64,000 nucleotides of DNA from Pseudomonas sp. KNUC1026 (GTDB taxonomy: Bacteria > Pseudomonadota > Gammaproteobacteria > Pseudomonadales > Pseudomonadaceae), in assembly GCF_021650705.1 (NCBI RefSeq), contig NZ_CP087138.1, forward strand, positions 4,426,001 through 4,490,000, given 5' to 3'. The position numbers and the translations under genes were made by a program. Positions 11,766 through 19,823 of this stretch are shown here, piece after piece. The number at the start of each line of letters is the position of its first letter. Positions within the stretch are counted from its first letter, which is position 1. Under the pieces are notes generated by a model. The model was not told where the DNA came from, did not search any database, and was given only the letters and a program-made list of their open reading frames with translations.

Positions 11766-13256
11766 TCAGTCGAACACGATGCCCTGCGCTAGCGGCAGTT
11801 CGCGGGAGTAGTTGATGGTGTTGGTCTGGCGGCGCATGTAGGCCTTCCAGGCATCGGAGCCGGATTCACGGCCGCCGCCGGTTTCCTTCTCGCCACCGAA
11901 GGCACCGCCGATCTCGGCGCCGCTGGTGCCGATGTTGACGTTGGCGATGCCGCAGTCGCTGCCGGCCGCGCTCTGGAAACGCTCGGCCTCGCGCAGGTCG
12001 GTGGTGAAGATGCACGACGACAGGCCCTGCGGCACTTCGTTGTTCAGCGCCAGCGCCTGTTCGAAATCGTCATAGCCCAGCACATAAAGAATCGGCGCAA
12101 AGGTTTCATGGCGCACCACGGCGCTCTGCCCGGGCATTTCGACGATGGCCGGCGCCACGTAGTAGCCGTTGGGGTAGCGCTCGGCCAGTTGGCGCTCGCC
12201 GCCGAACACTGCACCGCCTTCGTCGCGGGCCTGGGCCAAGGCGTTCTGCATGGCCTGGAACGAGGCTTTGTCGATCAGCGGGCCTACCAGGTTGTTTTCA
12301 CGCGGGTCGCCGATGCGCACCTTGCCGTAGGCGGCCTTGACGCGCTCGACCAGCTCGGCCCTGATCGAGTTGTGCACGATCACCCGGCGCAGGGTGGTGC
12401 AGCGCTGGCCGGCGGTGCCGACGGCAGAGAAGAGAATGCCGCGAACGGCCAGGTCCAGGTCGGCGCTCGGGGCGACGATCATGGCGTTGTTGCCGCCCAG
12501 CTCCAGGATGCTGCGGCCGAAGCGGGCCGCCACGCGTGGGCCCACTTCACGGCCCATGCGGGTGCTGCCGGTGGCACTGACCACGGGTACGCGCGGGTCG
12601 TCAACCAGGGCTTCGCCCGCATCGCGTGCACCGATCAGCACCTGCGCCAGGTTGGCGGGCGCGCCTTCGAAACGGGCCAGGGCCTTGTCGAAGAGTGCCT
12701 GGCAGGCGATGGCGGTAAGCGGGGTTTTCTCGGAAGGCTTCCATACCACCGAGTTTCCGCACACCAGCGCCAGGGCGGTGTTCCAGGCCCACACCGCGAC
12801 CGGGAAGTTGAAGGCGCTGATCACCCCGACCACACCGACCGGGTGCCAGGTTTCACGCATGTGGTGGCCTGGGCGTTCGGAGGCGATGGTCAGGCCGTAG
12901 AGCTGGCGCGACAGGCCGACGGCGAAGTCGCAGATGTCGATCATTTCCTGCACTTCACCCAGGCCTTCCTGGGTGATCTTGCCGGCTTCGACACTGACCA
13001 GCTCGCCCAGGTCGGCCTTGTGTTCGCGCAACACCTCGCCGAACAGGCGCACCAGCTCTCCACGGCGCGGCGCCGGTACGCTGCGCCAGGCAAGGAAGGC
13101 CTCATGCGCCAGGCCGATGCTGCGCTCTGCCTCAGCCTTGCTCACCAGCGCAACAGCACCGAGCTGGCTGCCGTCGATGGGGGTGAAGACAGGGTGGCCA
13201 CCTTGCTGGTAGGCAGTGGCGGGAACACCCAGGCGCTTGAGCAGGCCGTCGATCAT
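11766..13256 (-). CDS. amaB: L-piperideine-6-carboxylate (aminoadipate semialdehyde) dehydrogenase
   Basis: NAD(P)-dependent aldehyde dehydrogenase of 496 residues, in the family's usual size range. It shows the ALDH Rossmann segment (FNFPVAVWAWNTA), the glutamate motif LELGGNNA and the catalytic cysteine in GQRCTTLRR. It closely resembles P. putida AmaB as I remember it, including the C-terminal SRELPLAQGIVFD. The ATG at 13256 has a good ribosome binding site (AGGAGA) six bases upstream, which rejects the upstream in-frame codon. The product oxidises the pipecolate-derived semialdehyde to 2-aminoadipate. amaA lies about 120 bases downstream across a REP pair, probably the same transcript. 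The 246-base gap to hglS is the divergent control region; no regulator gene is present in it. Confidence 0.9.
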   Translation of the reverse strand: MIDGLLKRLGVPATAYQQGGHPVFTPIDGSQLGAVALVSKAEAERSIGLAHEAFLAWRSVPAPRRGELVRLFGEVLREHKADLGELVSVEAGKITQEGLGEVQEMIDICDFAVGLSRQLYGLTIASERPGHHMRETWHPVGVVGVISAFNFPVAVWAWNTALALVCGNSVVWKPSEKTPLTAIACQALFDKALARFEGAPANLAQVLIGARDAGEALVDDPRVPVVSATGSTRMGREVGPRVAARFGRSILELGGNNAMIVAPSADLDLAVRGILFSAVGTAGQRCTTLRRVIVHNSIRAELVERVKAAYGKVRIGDPRENNLVGPLIDKASFQAMQNALAQARDEGGAVFGGERQLAERYPNGYYVAPAIVEMPGQSAVVRHETFAPILYVLGYDDFEQALALNNEVPQGLSSCIFTTDLREAERFQSAAGSDCGIANVNIGTSGAEIGGAFGGEKETGGGRESGSDAWKAYMRRQTNTINYSRELPLAQGIVFD

Positions 13257-13502
13257 GAGAACTCTCCTGTGAAACCGGTGAATAAACGGAACATGGCAGC
13301 GAGTATCAGCTGGGCTGCACAAGGCAACAAGCGAGGAATAGGCAGCACATCATTCCCTGGCGGAATCCGAAAACATCCGTCCATACAGCTTGAAGGAGCG
13401 CACTTCGCCACTTTCAGGAATGACCCCACGCCTTTTTTTCGCTTGCGGGCGGTGCCGGTTCAACGCTTTGATGATAGCCATCCCACCCGCCGGAGACAGC
13501 CC

Positions 13503-14876
13503 ATGCCCGCTTCAGGTTTTGCCCACCCAGATGACATCCGCGCCCGCTTTTCACGTGCGATGTCCGAGATGTACAAGCAGGAGGTGCCGCTGTACGGCAC
13601 GCTGCTGGAGCTGGTGGCGCAAACCAACGAACAGGTGCTGGCGGCAGATCCCGCGCTGCACGAGCGGCTGCGCCACAACGGCGAGCTGGAGCGCCTCGAC
13701 GCTGAGCGCCATGGCGCGATCCGGGTGGGCACGGCGCAGGAGCTGGCCACCCTCGCCCGCCTGTTCGCCGTGATGGGCATGCAGCCGGTGGGCTATTACG
13801 ACCTCACGCCGGCCGGGGTGCCGGTGCATTCCACCGCGTTCCGAGCGGTGCACGAGCAATCTCTGGCGGTCAGCCCGTTCCGGGTGTTCACCTCGCTGCT
13901 GCGCCTGGAGTTGGTCGACAACGCCGAGCTGCGCGAACAGGCCGCCGCCATTCTTGCGCGCCGGCAGATCTTTACCCCGCGCGCGCTGGCGTTGATCGAA
14001 CAGCACGAACGCGTCGGCGGGTTGGATGAAGCCCAGGCCGAGGAATTCGTAGAGCAGGCGCTGGAAACCTTCCGCTGGCACCAGCGCGCGACGGTCACCG
14101 CGCAGCAGTATCAACAGTTGCACGACCAGCACCGGCTGATCGCCGACGTGGTGGCGTTCAAAGGCCCGCACATCAACCACCTGACGCCGCGCACGCTGGA
14201 CATCGACCAGATCCAGGCCGGGATGCCAGCGCGCGGGATCACCCCCAAGGCCGTGATCGAAGGCCCACCGCCGCGCAAGGAGCCGATCCTGCTGCGCCAG
14301 ACCAGCTTCAAGGCGCTGCAGGAGCGTGTCGCGTTCACCGACCAGGCGGGCACGGAGGGCAGCCACACCGCCCGCTTCGGCGAAATCGAACAGCGCGGCG
14401 CAGCGCTTACGCCAAAAGGGCGCGCGCTTTACGACGAGCTGCTGGCAACCTCGCGCGATGCACTGGCCGGTGTGCCCAGCGAAGGCAACGCCGAGCAGTA
14501 CATGCGCTTGCTGGGCGAGCACTTCTCAGCGTTCCCGGACGATGCCCGCCAGATGCGCGAACAAGGCCTCGCCTGGTTTCGCTATGTACCGACGGCCAGC
14601 GGGCTGCGCCTGCGGCCATTGCAGGGTGGGCTGGATGAGTGGATTGCCGCCGGCCATGTGGCGTTCGAACCTATCGTTTACGAAGACTTTTTGCCGGTCA
14701 GCGCGGCAGGGATTTTCCAGTCGAACCTGGGTGATGGCGCGCAAAACGATTACGGGCAGAACGCCAACCAGGCGCAGTTCCAGCACGCGCTGGGGCGCGA
14801 GGTGATCGATGAAATGGCGCTGTATGACGCCACCGAACGGCGCTCGATCGAGGCTTGCCTTGCACAGCTGCGCTGA
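13503..14876 (+). CDS. hglS: 2-oxoadipate dioxygenase/decarboxylase (DUF1338), D-2-hydroxyglutarate synthase
   Basis: A 457-residue DUF1338 (YdcJ-type) protein. P. putida HglS is an Fe(II) enzyme converting 2-oxoadipate plus O2 to D-2-hydroxyglutarate in D-lysine catabolism. Counting from the ATG at 13503, the residues known as metal ligands fall where expected: His70, His226 (in HINHLTPR) and Glu294 (in RFGE), with the substrate-binding Arg74 four residues after His70. A ribosome binding site GGAGAC precedes the ATG. The frame is open far upstream, but that part is antisense to amaB and is rejected. Being divergent from amaBA, which yields 2-aminoadipate, it fits the same pathway. Its stop directly abuts the convergent gene ending at 14877. 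Confidence 0.9.
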   Translation: MPASGFAHPDDIRARFSRAMSEMYKQEVPLYGTLLELVAQTNEQVLAADPALHERLRHNGELERLDAERHGAIRVGTAQELATLARLFAVMGMQPVGYYDLTPAGVPVHSTAFRAVHEQSLAVSPFRVFTSLLRLELVDNAELREQAAAILARRQIFTPRALALIEQHERVGGLDEAQAEEFVEQALETFRWHQRATVTAQQYQQLHDQHRLIADVVAFKGPHINHLTPRTLDIDQIQAGMPARGITPKAVIEGPPPRKEPILLRQTSFKALQERVAFTDQAGTEGSHTARFGEIEQRGAALTPKGRALYDELLATSRDALAGVPSEGNAEQYMRLLGEHFSAFPDDARQMREQGLAWFRYVPTASGLRLRPLQGGLDEWIAAGHVAFEPIVYEDFLPVSAAGIFQSNLGDGAQNDYGQNANQAQFQHALGREVIDEMALYDATERRSIEACLAQLR

Positions 14877-15419
14877 TCAGGGAATGCGGGTGAACAAGCC
14901 GGGGTAGTCGATCACGACGCCATCGTTATCCAGTTCTATCTGGGCCTTGAAGGGTGTGTCGAGGCTCTCGTAGAGAAACCATTTGTTCGGCTCGATGCAG
15001 GTGTAACGTTGCTCGACAGCGCGCACCTCAAGGCTCGGCACACTGACATACGCCATGCGCAAGGTGCGGCTCTGGCCGGCCTGCCAGTCGAGCCGGCGGA
15101 TCGGCAGGGTGTTGGTGAAGGGGGTGATGGCGATGTCGGCATCGATACAGCCGTCGAGCGCGGGCAGCGGAACATCGCTTTCCACATCTCGCCAATGGCC
15201 GTTGCCGTCAGACCATAACCGCAGTGAGGGGGTGCCGGACGGGCTGGCGATATCGAGCAGGCGCGTTTGCCACTGCGCATCGACGCTAAGGGTGTAGATG
15301 AAGGCGTAGTCGTCGCCGATCACAACACTGTTGGCCATGACCTGGCTTTCGCGAAACGTCAGCGCCAGGTGCTCGATGCCCCGCCCCTGTTGAGCTTCCC
15401 AGCGAAATACCTTACTCAT
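14877..15419 (-). CDS. Putative glycolipid-binding domain protein (DUF1089 type)
   Basis: A 180-residue cytosolic-looking protein without signal peptide or membrane segment. It starts MSKVFRWEAQQGRGIEHLAL and has the features I associate with the bacterial putative glycolipid-binding fold: an early W.....G.E.l.l segment, a central YTLSVDAQW strand and a late CIEPNKWFLYES segment. No biochemical role is established for these proteins to my knowledge, so the name is a family label only. It is convergent with hglS with no gap, and upstream of it lies the HU gene, also on the minus strand. Confidence 0.7.
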   Translation of the reverse strand: MSKVFRWEAQQGRGIEHLALTFRESQVMANSVVIGDDYAFIYTLSVDAQWQTRLLDIASPSGTPSLRLWSDGNGHWRDVESDVPLPALDGCIDADIAITPFTNTLPIRRLDWQAGQSRTLRMAYVSVPSLEVRAVEQRYTCIEPNKWFLYESLDTPFKAQIELDNDGVVIDYPGLFTRIP

Positions 15420-15490
15420 CAGCGCCTACCCCCGGCATCGCGACCGTGTACCACAGTGACACGGCCGCTGCGCTGCAGGTTCCTGGCCGG

Positions 15491-15766
15491 TCAGGAGACC
15501 AGGCACTCCTTGAGGAACTTGCCCGGCTTGAAGGCCACGGTGTTGCTTGCGCGGATCTTCACCGGCTCACCGGTTTGCGGATTCTTGCCCTGGCGCGCGC
15601 CACGGTGGCGTTTTTCGAACGTACCAAAGCCGACCAGGGTGACGTTCTCGCCCTTGCTGACCCCCAGCGTGATCTGCTCCAGCAGCACGTTCAGCACTTC
15701 GTTGGCTTTGTCTTTGGTGAGATCGGCGCGCTCAGCGATAACGGCGGCCAGTTCGGGTTTGCGCAT
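15491..15766 (-). CDS. hupA: HU-family DNA-binding protein
   Basis: A 91-residue nucleoid protein of the normal length for HU/IHF. The N-terminal helices (MRKPELAAVIAERADLTK) lead to the turn GFGTFEKRHR and then to the DNA-binding arm GKNPQTGEPVKI containing the conserved intercalating proline. The arm and C-terminus (ASNTVAFKPGK) are complete. AGAGG precedes the ATG at 15766. It matches the HU paralogue beside ubiC in P. putida by memory and context. The rubredoxin and rubredoxin reductase genes I would expect between hupA and ubiC in P. putida are absent; the 15767-16057 gap holds only a GC-rich inverted repeat at 15801-15820. Confidence 0.92.
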   Translation of the reverse strand: MRKPELAAVIAERADLTKDKANEVLNVLLEQITLGVSKGENVTLVGFGTFEKRHRGARQGKNPQTGEPVKIRASNTVAFKPGKFLKECLVS

Positions 15767-16057
15767 GTAAGAAACCTCTTTTCGGTTTTTGTTGTTATGC
15801 GCCCCGCGCTCTGGCGGGGCTGGCCCGGGCGCAGGCTCTGCCGCGCGGCGGGTAGCGGTGAGAATGGCATGGCCCTGCCTGCCGCGCCAGTGGGCTTTGC
15901 CGCTTTGCTGCGCTCGGGCAATGCTGTTTCGGACGGAGTGCAGGCTATTTTCGCCAAGGGCCAGCCGTAGCCGCCCCAGGGCAGGCGCCGCAGCGGCTCA
16001 ACCCGCTTGGCAAACATGCTAAGCTCCAGGCCCTTATCATTGCCTGCCAATGCCACC

Positions 16058-16627
16058 GTGCCAGCCTCTTTCTCGCCAGACGAGCCCGTTATCTGGGCAC
16101 CCGATGCCGACCAAGCCTCCGCCAGCGTGCGGCAATGGCTGTTCGACGCAGGTTCCTTGACCCAGCGCCTCACCCTTGCCTCCGAGCACCGCTTTACCGT
16201 CACGCCCTTGCGTGAAGGTTGGCAGCCTTTGCGCACCGACGAGTGCCAGGCACTGGGCCTTGCCCAGGGCAGCGAGGGTTGGGTGCGTGAGGTGTTTCTG
16301 CGCGGGCGTGGCGAGCCCTGGGTGTTCGCCCGCAGCGTCGCCGGCCGCCAGGCGCTGGAGGCATGTGACTTCGCATTGCAGGCTTTGGGTACTCGGTCGC
16401 TGGGGCAACTGCTGTTCAGCGACCCGGCCTTCGCCCGCCAGCCGTTCGAAACCTGCCGTTATCCCTACCGCTGGTTGCCGCGCGAAGTGGCTGCTCACGA
16501 TCTGTGGGCGCGGCGGTCGCGCTTCGACCGCCAGGCCGCTGGCCAGCCGGGGCTTGCAGTACTGGTAACCGAGGTGTTCCTGCCTACCCTGTGGCGTGCC
16601 ACCGGGTTGCCCGAGCGAGGCCTGCTG
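16058..16627 (+). CDS. ubiC: Chorismate lyase, without its own stop codon
   Basis: UbiC converts chorismate to 4-hydroxybenzoate and pyruvate, the first committed step of ubiquinone synthesis. About 190 residues match the family: WLFDAGSLTQRL near the N-terminus, EGWVREVFLRGRGEPWVFARS with the active-site arginine region, and C-terminal SRFDR...VTEVFLPTLW with the catalytic glutamate. The GTG start at 16058 (MPASFSP) gives the usual N-terminal length and lies downstream of a TATCAT -10-like box at 16035; the ATG at 16007 would precede that box. The frame reads straight into ubiA without a stop. A one-base shift just upstream would end it at the TGA overlapping the ubiA ATG (TGATG, 16626-16630), so a missing or added base is likely. 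Confidence 0.8.
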
Positions 16628-17522
16628 ATGCTTTACCAACAGATGTTGCGCTCACTCAACCGCCTGCACCCGCGCGCCTGGGACTTCATCCAGCTGGCCC
16701 GGGTCGACAAGCCCATCGGCATCTACCTGCTGCTGTGGCCCACACTCTGGGCGCTGTGGATTGCCGGCGATGGCTCACCGTCGCTTGGCAACGTGCTGAT
16801 CTTCGTACTCGGCGTGTTCATGATGCGAGCCGCCGGTTGCGTCATCAACGACTTCGCCGACCGCAAGGTCGACGGCCACGTCGAACGCACCGAGCAGCGC
16901 CCACTGGTCAGCGGCCGGGTGCGCAGGCCGCGAGGCGCTGGTGTTCTTCGCCGTATTGGTGCTGGCCAGCTTCGCGCTGGTGCTGTGCACCAATGCTACC
17001 ACCGTATGGCTGTCGTTCGGGGGCTTGCTGATCGCCTTCTGCTACCCGTTCATGAAGCGCTATACCCACTACCCGCAAGTGGTGTTGGGCGCGGCCTTTT
17101 CCTGGGGCATGCCGATGGCGTTCACCGCCGAAACCGGCCACGTGCCCTCCGCCGCGTGGTTGCTGTACCTGGCCAACCTGGCCTGGACGGTCGCCTACGA
17201 CACTTACTACGCCATGACCGACCGCGACGACGACCTGCGCATCGGCGTTAAGTCCACTGCAATCCTGTTCGGCAACTCCGACCGCCTGATCATCGCCATC
17301 CTTCAAGGGCTGATGGTGGCTTGCCTGTTGCTGGCAGGTGTGCGCTTCGGGCTGGGCGGCTGGTTTCACCTCGGCATTGCCGTGGCAGTGGGCTGTTTCG
17401 CCTGGCAATCCTGGAAAACCCGTACCCGCGAACGCATGGCCTGCTTCGAAGCGTTCCTGCATAACCACTGGGCGGGGTTGGCCATTTTCGTGGGGCTGGT
17501 GCTGGACTACGCCCTGCGCTGA
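16628..17522 (+). pseudogene. ubiA: 4-hydroxybenzoate octaprenyltransferase, frameshifted
   Basis: Integral membrane UbiA prenyltransferase that attaches the polyprenyl tail to 4-hydroxybenzoate. The start at 16628 (MLYQQMLRSLNRLHP) has GCGAGG upstream. Both aspartate-rich motifs are present: NDFADRKVDGH and DRDDDLRIGVKS. The frame breaks near 16925: SGRVRRPRG continues the first frame into nonsense, whereas the next frame resumes REALVFFAVLVL. Removing one base restores 297 residues, the normal size, ending HNHWAGLAIFVGLVLDYALR. Since ubiquinone synthesis is essential for aerobic growth, I favour a sequence error over a true pseudogene. It is directly downstream of ubiC and followed by phoB. 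Confidence 0.85.
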
Positions 17523-17563
17523 CGTGCCCTGGCGGGCATTTCAGGCAAGTGCCCAAGGAACAT

Positions 17564-17581
17564 CTGTCACATCGCTGCAAT
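17564..17581 (+). promoter_or_regulatory. Candidate Pho box upstream of phoB
   Basis: CTGTCAC-ATCG-CTGCAAT matches the PhoB consensus CTGTCAT-N4-CTGTCAT at 6/7 and 5/7. A TATCTA hexamer at 17590-17595 lies 8 bases downstream, the arrangement of PhoB-activated promoters in which the box replaces the -35. This predicts autoregulation of phoB-phoR. Confidence 0.7.
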
Positions 17582-17632
17582 AATTCCGTTATCTAATGCT
17601 GCGCATTGCAGAAGATTGACACGAGGTTAAGC

Positions 17633-18322
17633 ATGGTTGGCAGAAGCATTCTCATCGTCGACGACGAAGCCCCGATCCGCGAGATGATCGCCGTCGCCCT
17701 TGAAATGGCTGGCTATGATTGCCTCGAGGCCGAAAGCGCGCCCCAGGCTCACGCCATCATCGTCGACCGCAAGCCCGACCTCATCCTGCTCGACTGGATG
17801 CTGCCCGGCACCTCCGGCATCGAGCTGGCGCGCCGCCTCAAGCGTGACGAGCTCACTGCGGGCACGCCGATCATCATGCTCACGGCCAAAGGTGAGGAAG
17901 ACAACAAGATCCAGGGCCTGGAAGTGGGCGCCGATGACTACATCACCAAGCCTTTCTCCCCGCGCGAACTGGTAGCACGTCTGAAGGCTGTACTGCGCCG
18001 TGCCGGCGCCAGCGATGGCGAAACGCCGATCGAGGTGGGCGGGCTGCTGCTGGATCCTGTGAGCCATCGCGTGACCATCGACGGCCGCCCGGCCGAAATG
18101 GGCCCTACCGAATACCGCCTGCTGCAGTTCTTCATGACCCACCAGGAACGCGCTTATACTCGTGGCCAGCTGCTCGACCAGGTCTGGGGCGGCAACGTCT
18201 ACGTGGAAGAGCGAACGGTCGATGTGCATATCCGCCGCCTGCGCAAGGCACTGGGCGACGCCTACGAGAACCTGGTACAGACCGTTCGCGGCACGGGTTA
18301 CCGTTTCTCCACCAAGAGCTAG
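17633..18322 (+). CDS. phoB: Phosphate regulon response regulator PhoB
   Basis: OmpR-family regulator of 229 residues. The receiver domain has the acidic pair in ILIVDDE, the phospho-acceptor Asp54 in LLDWMLPG, and the conserved lysine in DDYITKPF. The C-terminal winged helix (EYRLLQFFMTHQERAYTR ... VDVHIRRLRKAL) recognises Pho boxes. The ATG at 17633 (MVGRSILIVDDE) is preferred over 17606 because PhoB proteins begin just before the first receiver strand. It activates pst and other phosphate-starvation genes when phosphorylated by PhoR, encoded 33 bases downstream. Confidence 0.95.
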   Translation: MVGRSILIVDDEAPIREMIAVALEMAGYDCLEAESAPQAHAIIVDRKPDLILLDWMLPGTSGIELARRLKRDELTAGTPIIMLTAKGEEDNKIQGLEVGADDYITKPFSPRELVARLKAVLRRAGASDGETPIEVGGLLLDPVSHRVTIDGRPAEMGPTEYRLLQFFMTHQERAYTRGQLLDQVWGGNVYVEERTVDVHIRRLRKALGDAYENLVQTVRGTGYRFSTKS

Positions 18323-18355
18323 CACGCCTGGCTCTGCCGAAGGGATGCGCGGTAA

Positions 18356-19714
18356 TTGAATCAGAACTGGCTCGGTATCCTGATACGCCACCTGGCGCTT
18401 CTGGTTACCGCGTGCCTGCTGGTGGGCCTTATCACCAACCACTACGGTGCCAGCCTGGCCGTAGGCCTGGGGCTTTACCTGGCCGCCACGCTCAAGCAAT
18501 TGCTGCGCCTGAACCACTGGCTCAAACACCAGAAGCCCGATGAGCCGCCGCCCGAAGCCGGCGGCCTGTGGGGCGATGTGTTCGACAGCATCTACACCGT
18601 GCAACGTCGCGACATCCGTGCCCGCGACCGCCTGCAAGCCTTGATCGACCGTGTACAGGACTCCACCGCCGCCCTGCGCGATGGGGTGATCATGCTCGAC
18701 AGCGACGGCAACCTGGAGTGGTGGAACAACGCCGCCGAAACCCTCCTGGGGCTGCGCTCGCCCGGCGACGGCGGCCAGCCGATCACCAACCTGGTGCGCA
18801 ACCCGCGGTTTTTCGAGTACTTCCACGCGGGCAACTATGCCGAGCCCATCGAGATGGCCTCGCCCATTCAGGATCAGGTGCGCATTCAGCTGGTCATCAC
18901 CCGCTACGGCAACAACGAACACCTGCTGGTGGTGCGCGACGTGACCCGTGTTCACCAGCTGGAGCAGATGCGCAAGGATTTCGTTGCCAACGTTTCCCAT
19001 GAGCTGCGCACACCCCTGACGGTGATTACCGGTTACCTGGAAACCCTGCTCGACAACAGCGACGGCATCAACCCGCGCTGGCTGCGCGCCCTGCAGCAGA
19101 TGCAGCAACAAGGCGGGCGCATGCAGACGCTGCTCAACGACCTGCTGCTATTGGCGCGCCTTGAAGCCACCGATTACCCCTCGGAAAACCAGCCCGTGGA
19201 CGTACAGGCCCTGCTCAAGAGCATCGTCAGCGACGCCCGCGCGCTCTCCGGCGCGCGTGGCCATGACATCACTCTGGAAGTGGATGCCAACTGCTGGCTC
19301 AAGGGTAGCGAGCCGGAGTTGCGCAGCGCCTTCTCGAACCTGGTGTTCAACGCGGTGAAATACACCCCGGACAAGGGCCGGGTGCTGGTGCGTTTCTGGC
19401 AGGATGGCCAGGGCGCGCACCTGAGCGTGAAAGACTCGGGTATTGGTATCGAGGCGATGCACATCCCGCGGTTGACCGAACGCTTCTACCGTGTCGACTC
19501 CAGCCGAAACTCCAACACCGGCGGCACCGGCCTGGGCCTTGCGATCGTCAAGCACGTGCTGATGCGCCACCGTGGGCGCATGGAAATCGCCAGCGTGCCC
19601 AACCACGGCAGCACCTTCATCTGCCACTTCGCCCCGGCGCAGATCCCGCAGGCTCGTAACTTGCGTGCTGCCCGTTCGGTTGATCCAGAACAGGCCGATG
19701 GAACCCAAGGCTGA
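18356..19714 (+). CDS. phoR: Phosphate regulon sensor histidine kinase PhoR
   Basis: Inner-membrane kinase of 452 residues starting at a TTG codon (MNQNWLGIL). Two N-terminal hydrophobic segments (residues about 10-45) flank almost no periplasmic loop, as in known PhoR. A PAS domain (about 95-195) precedes the DHp helix with the phosphorylated His215 in NVSHELRTPLT. The ATPase domain has the N box (SNLVFNAVKYTP), G1 (DSGIGI) and G2 (GGTGLGLAIVKH). It senses phosphate through the Pst-PhoU complex and phosphorylates PhoB. Together with phoB it forms a two-gene operon. Confidence 0.95.
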   Translation: MNQNWLGILIRHLALLVTACLLVGLITNHYGASLAVGLGLYLAATLKQLLRLNHWLKHQKPDEPPPEAGGLWGDVFDSIYTVQRRDIRARDRLQALIDRVQDSTAALRDGVIMLDSDGNLEWWNNAAETLLGLRSPGDGGQPITNLVRNPRFFEYFHAGNYAEPIEMASPIQDQVRIQLVITRYGNNEHLLVVRDVTRVHQLEQMRKDFVANVSHELRTPLTVITGYLETLLDNSDGINPRWLRALQQMQQQGGRMQTLLNDLLLLARLEATDYPSENQPVDVQALLKSIVSDARALSGARGHDITLEVDANCWLKGSEPELRSAFSNLVFNAVKYTPDKGRVLVRFWQDGQGAHLSVKDSGIGIEAMHIPRLTERFYRVDSSRNSNTGGTGLGLAIVKHVLMRHRGRMEIASVPNHGSTFICHFAPAQIPQARNLRAARSVDPEQADGTQG

Positions 19715-19823
19715 TATTTGTTCTAGGCAATGCTTGCATCAGTCGCTAAATTGCAACGTTCGCGTGGGATTTTTCCCGTGCGTGCATCTCTAACGCTCTC
19801 TACGGACTACCAAACACCCCATC

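Noticed and set aside
12108..13502. Upstream extension of the hglS frame by 465 codons
   Set aside because: It is antisense to amaB; the family start and ribosome binding site are at 13503.
15801..15820. GCCCCGC/GCGGGGC inverted repeat as a terminator
   Set aside because: It lies upstream of hupA, has no T run in either direction, and no gene ends before it.
17627..19111. 494-codon minus-strand frame
   Set aside because: It is antisense to phoB-phoR and has no domain features.
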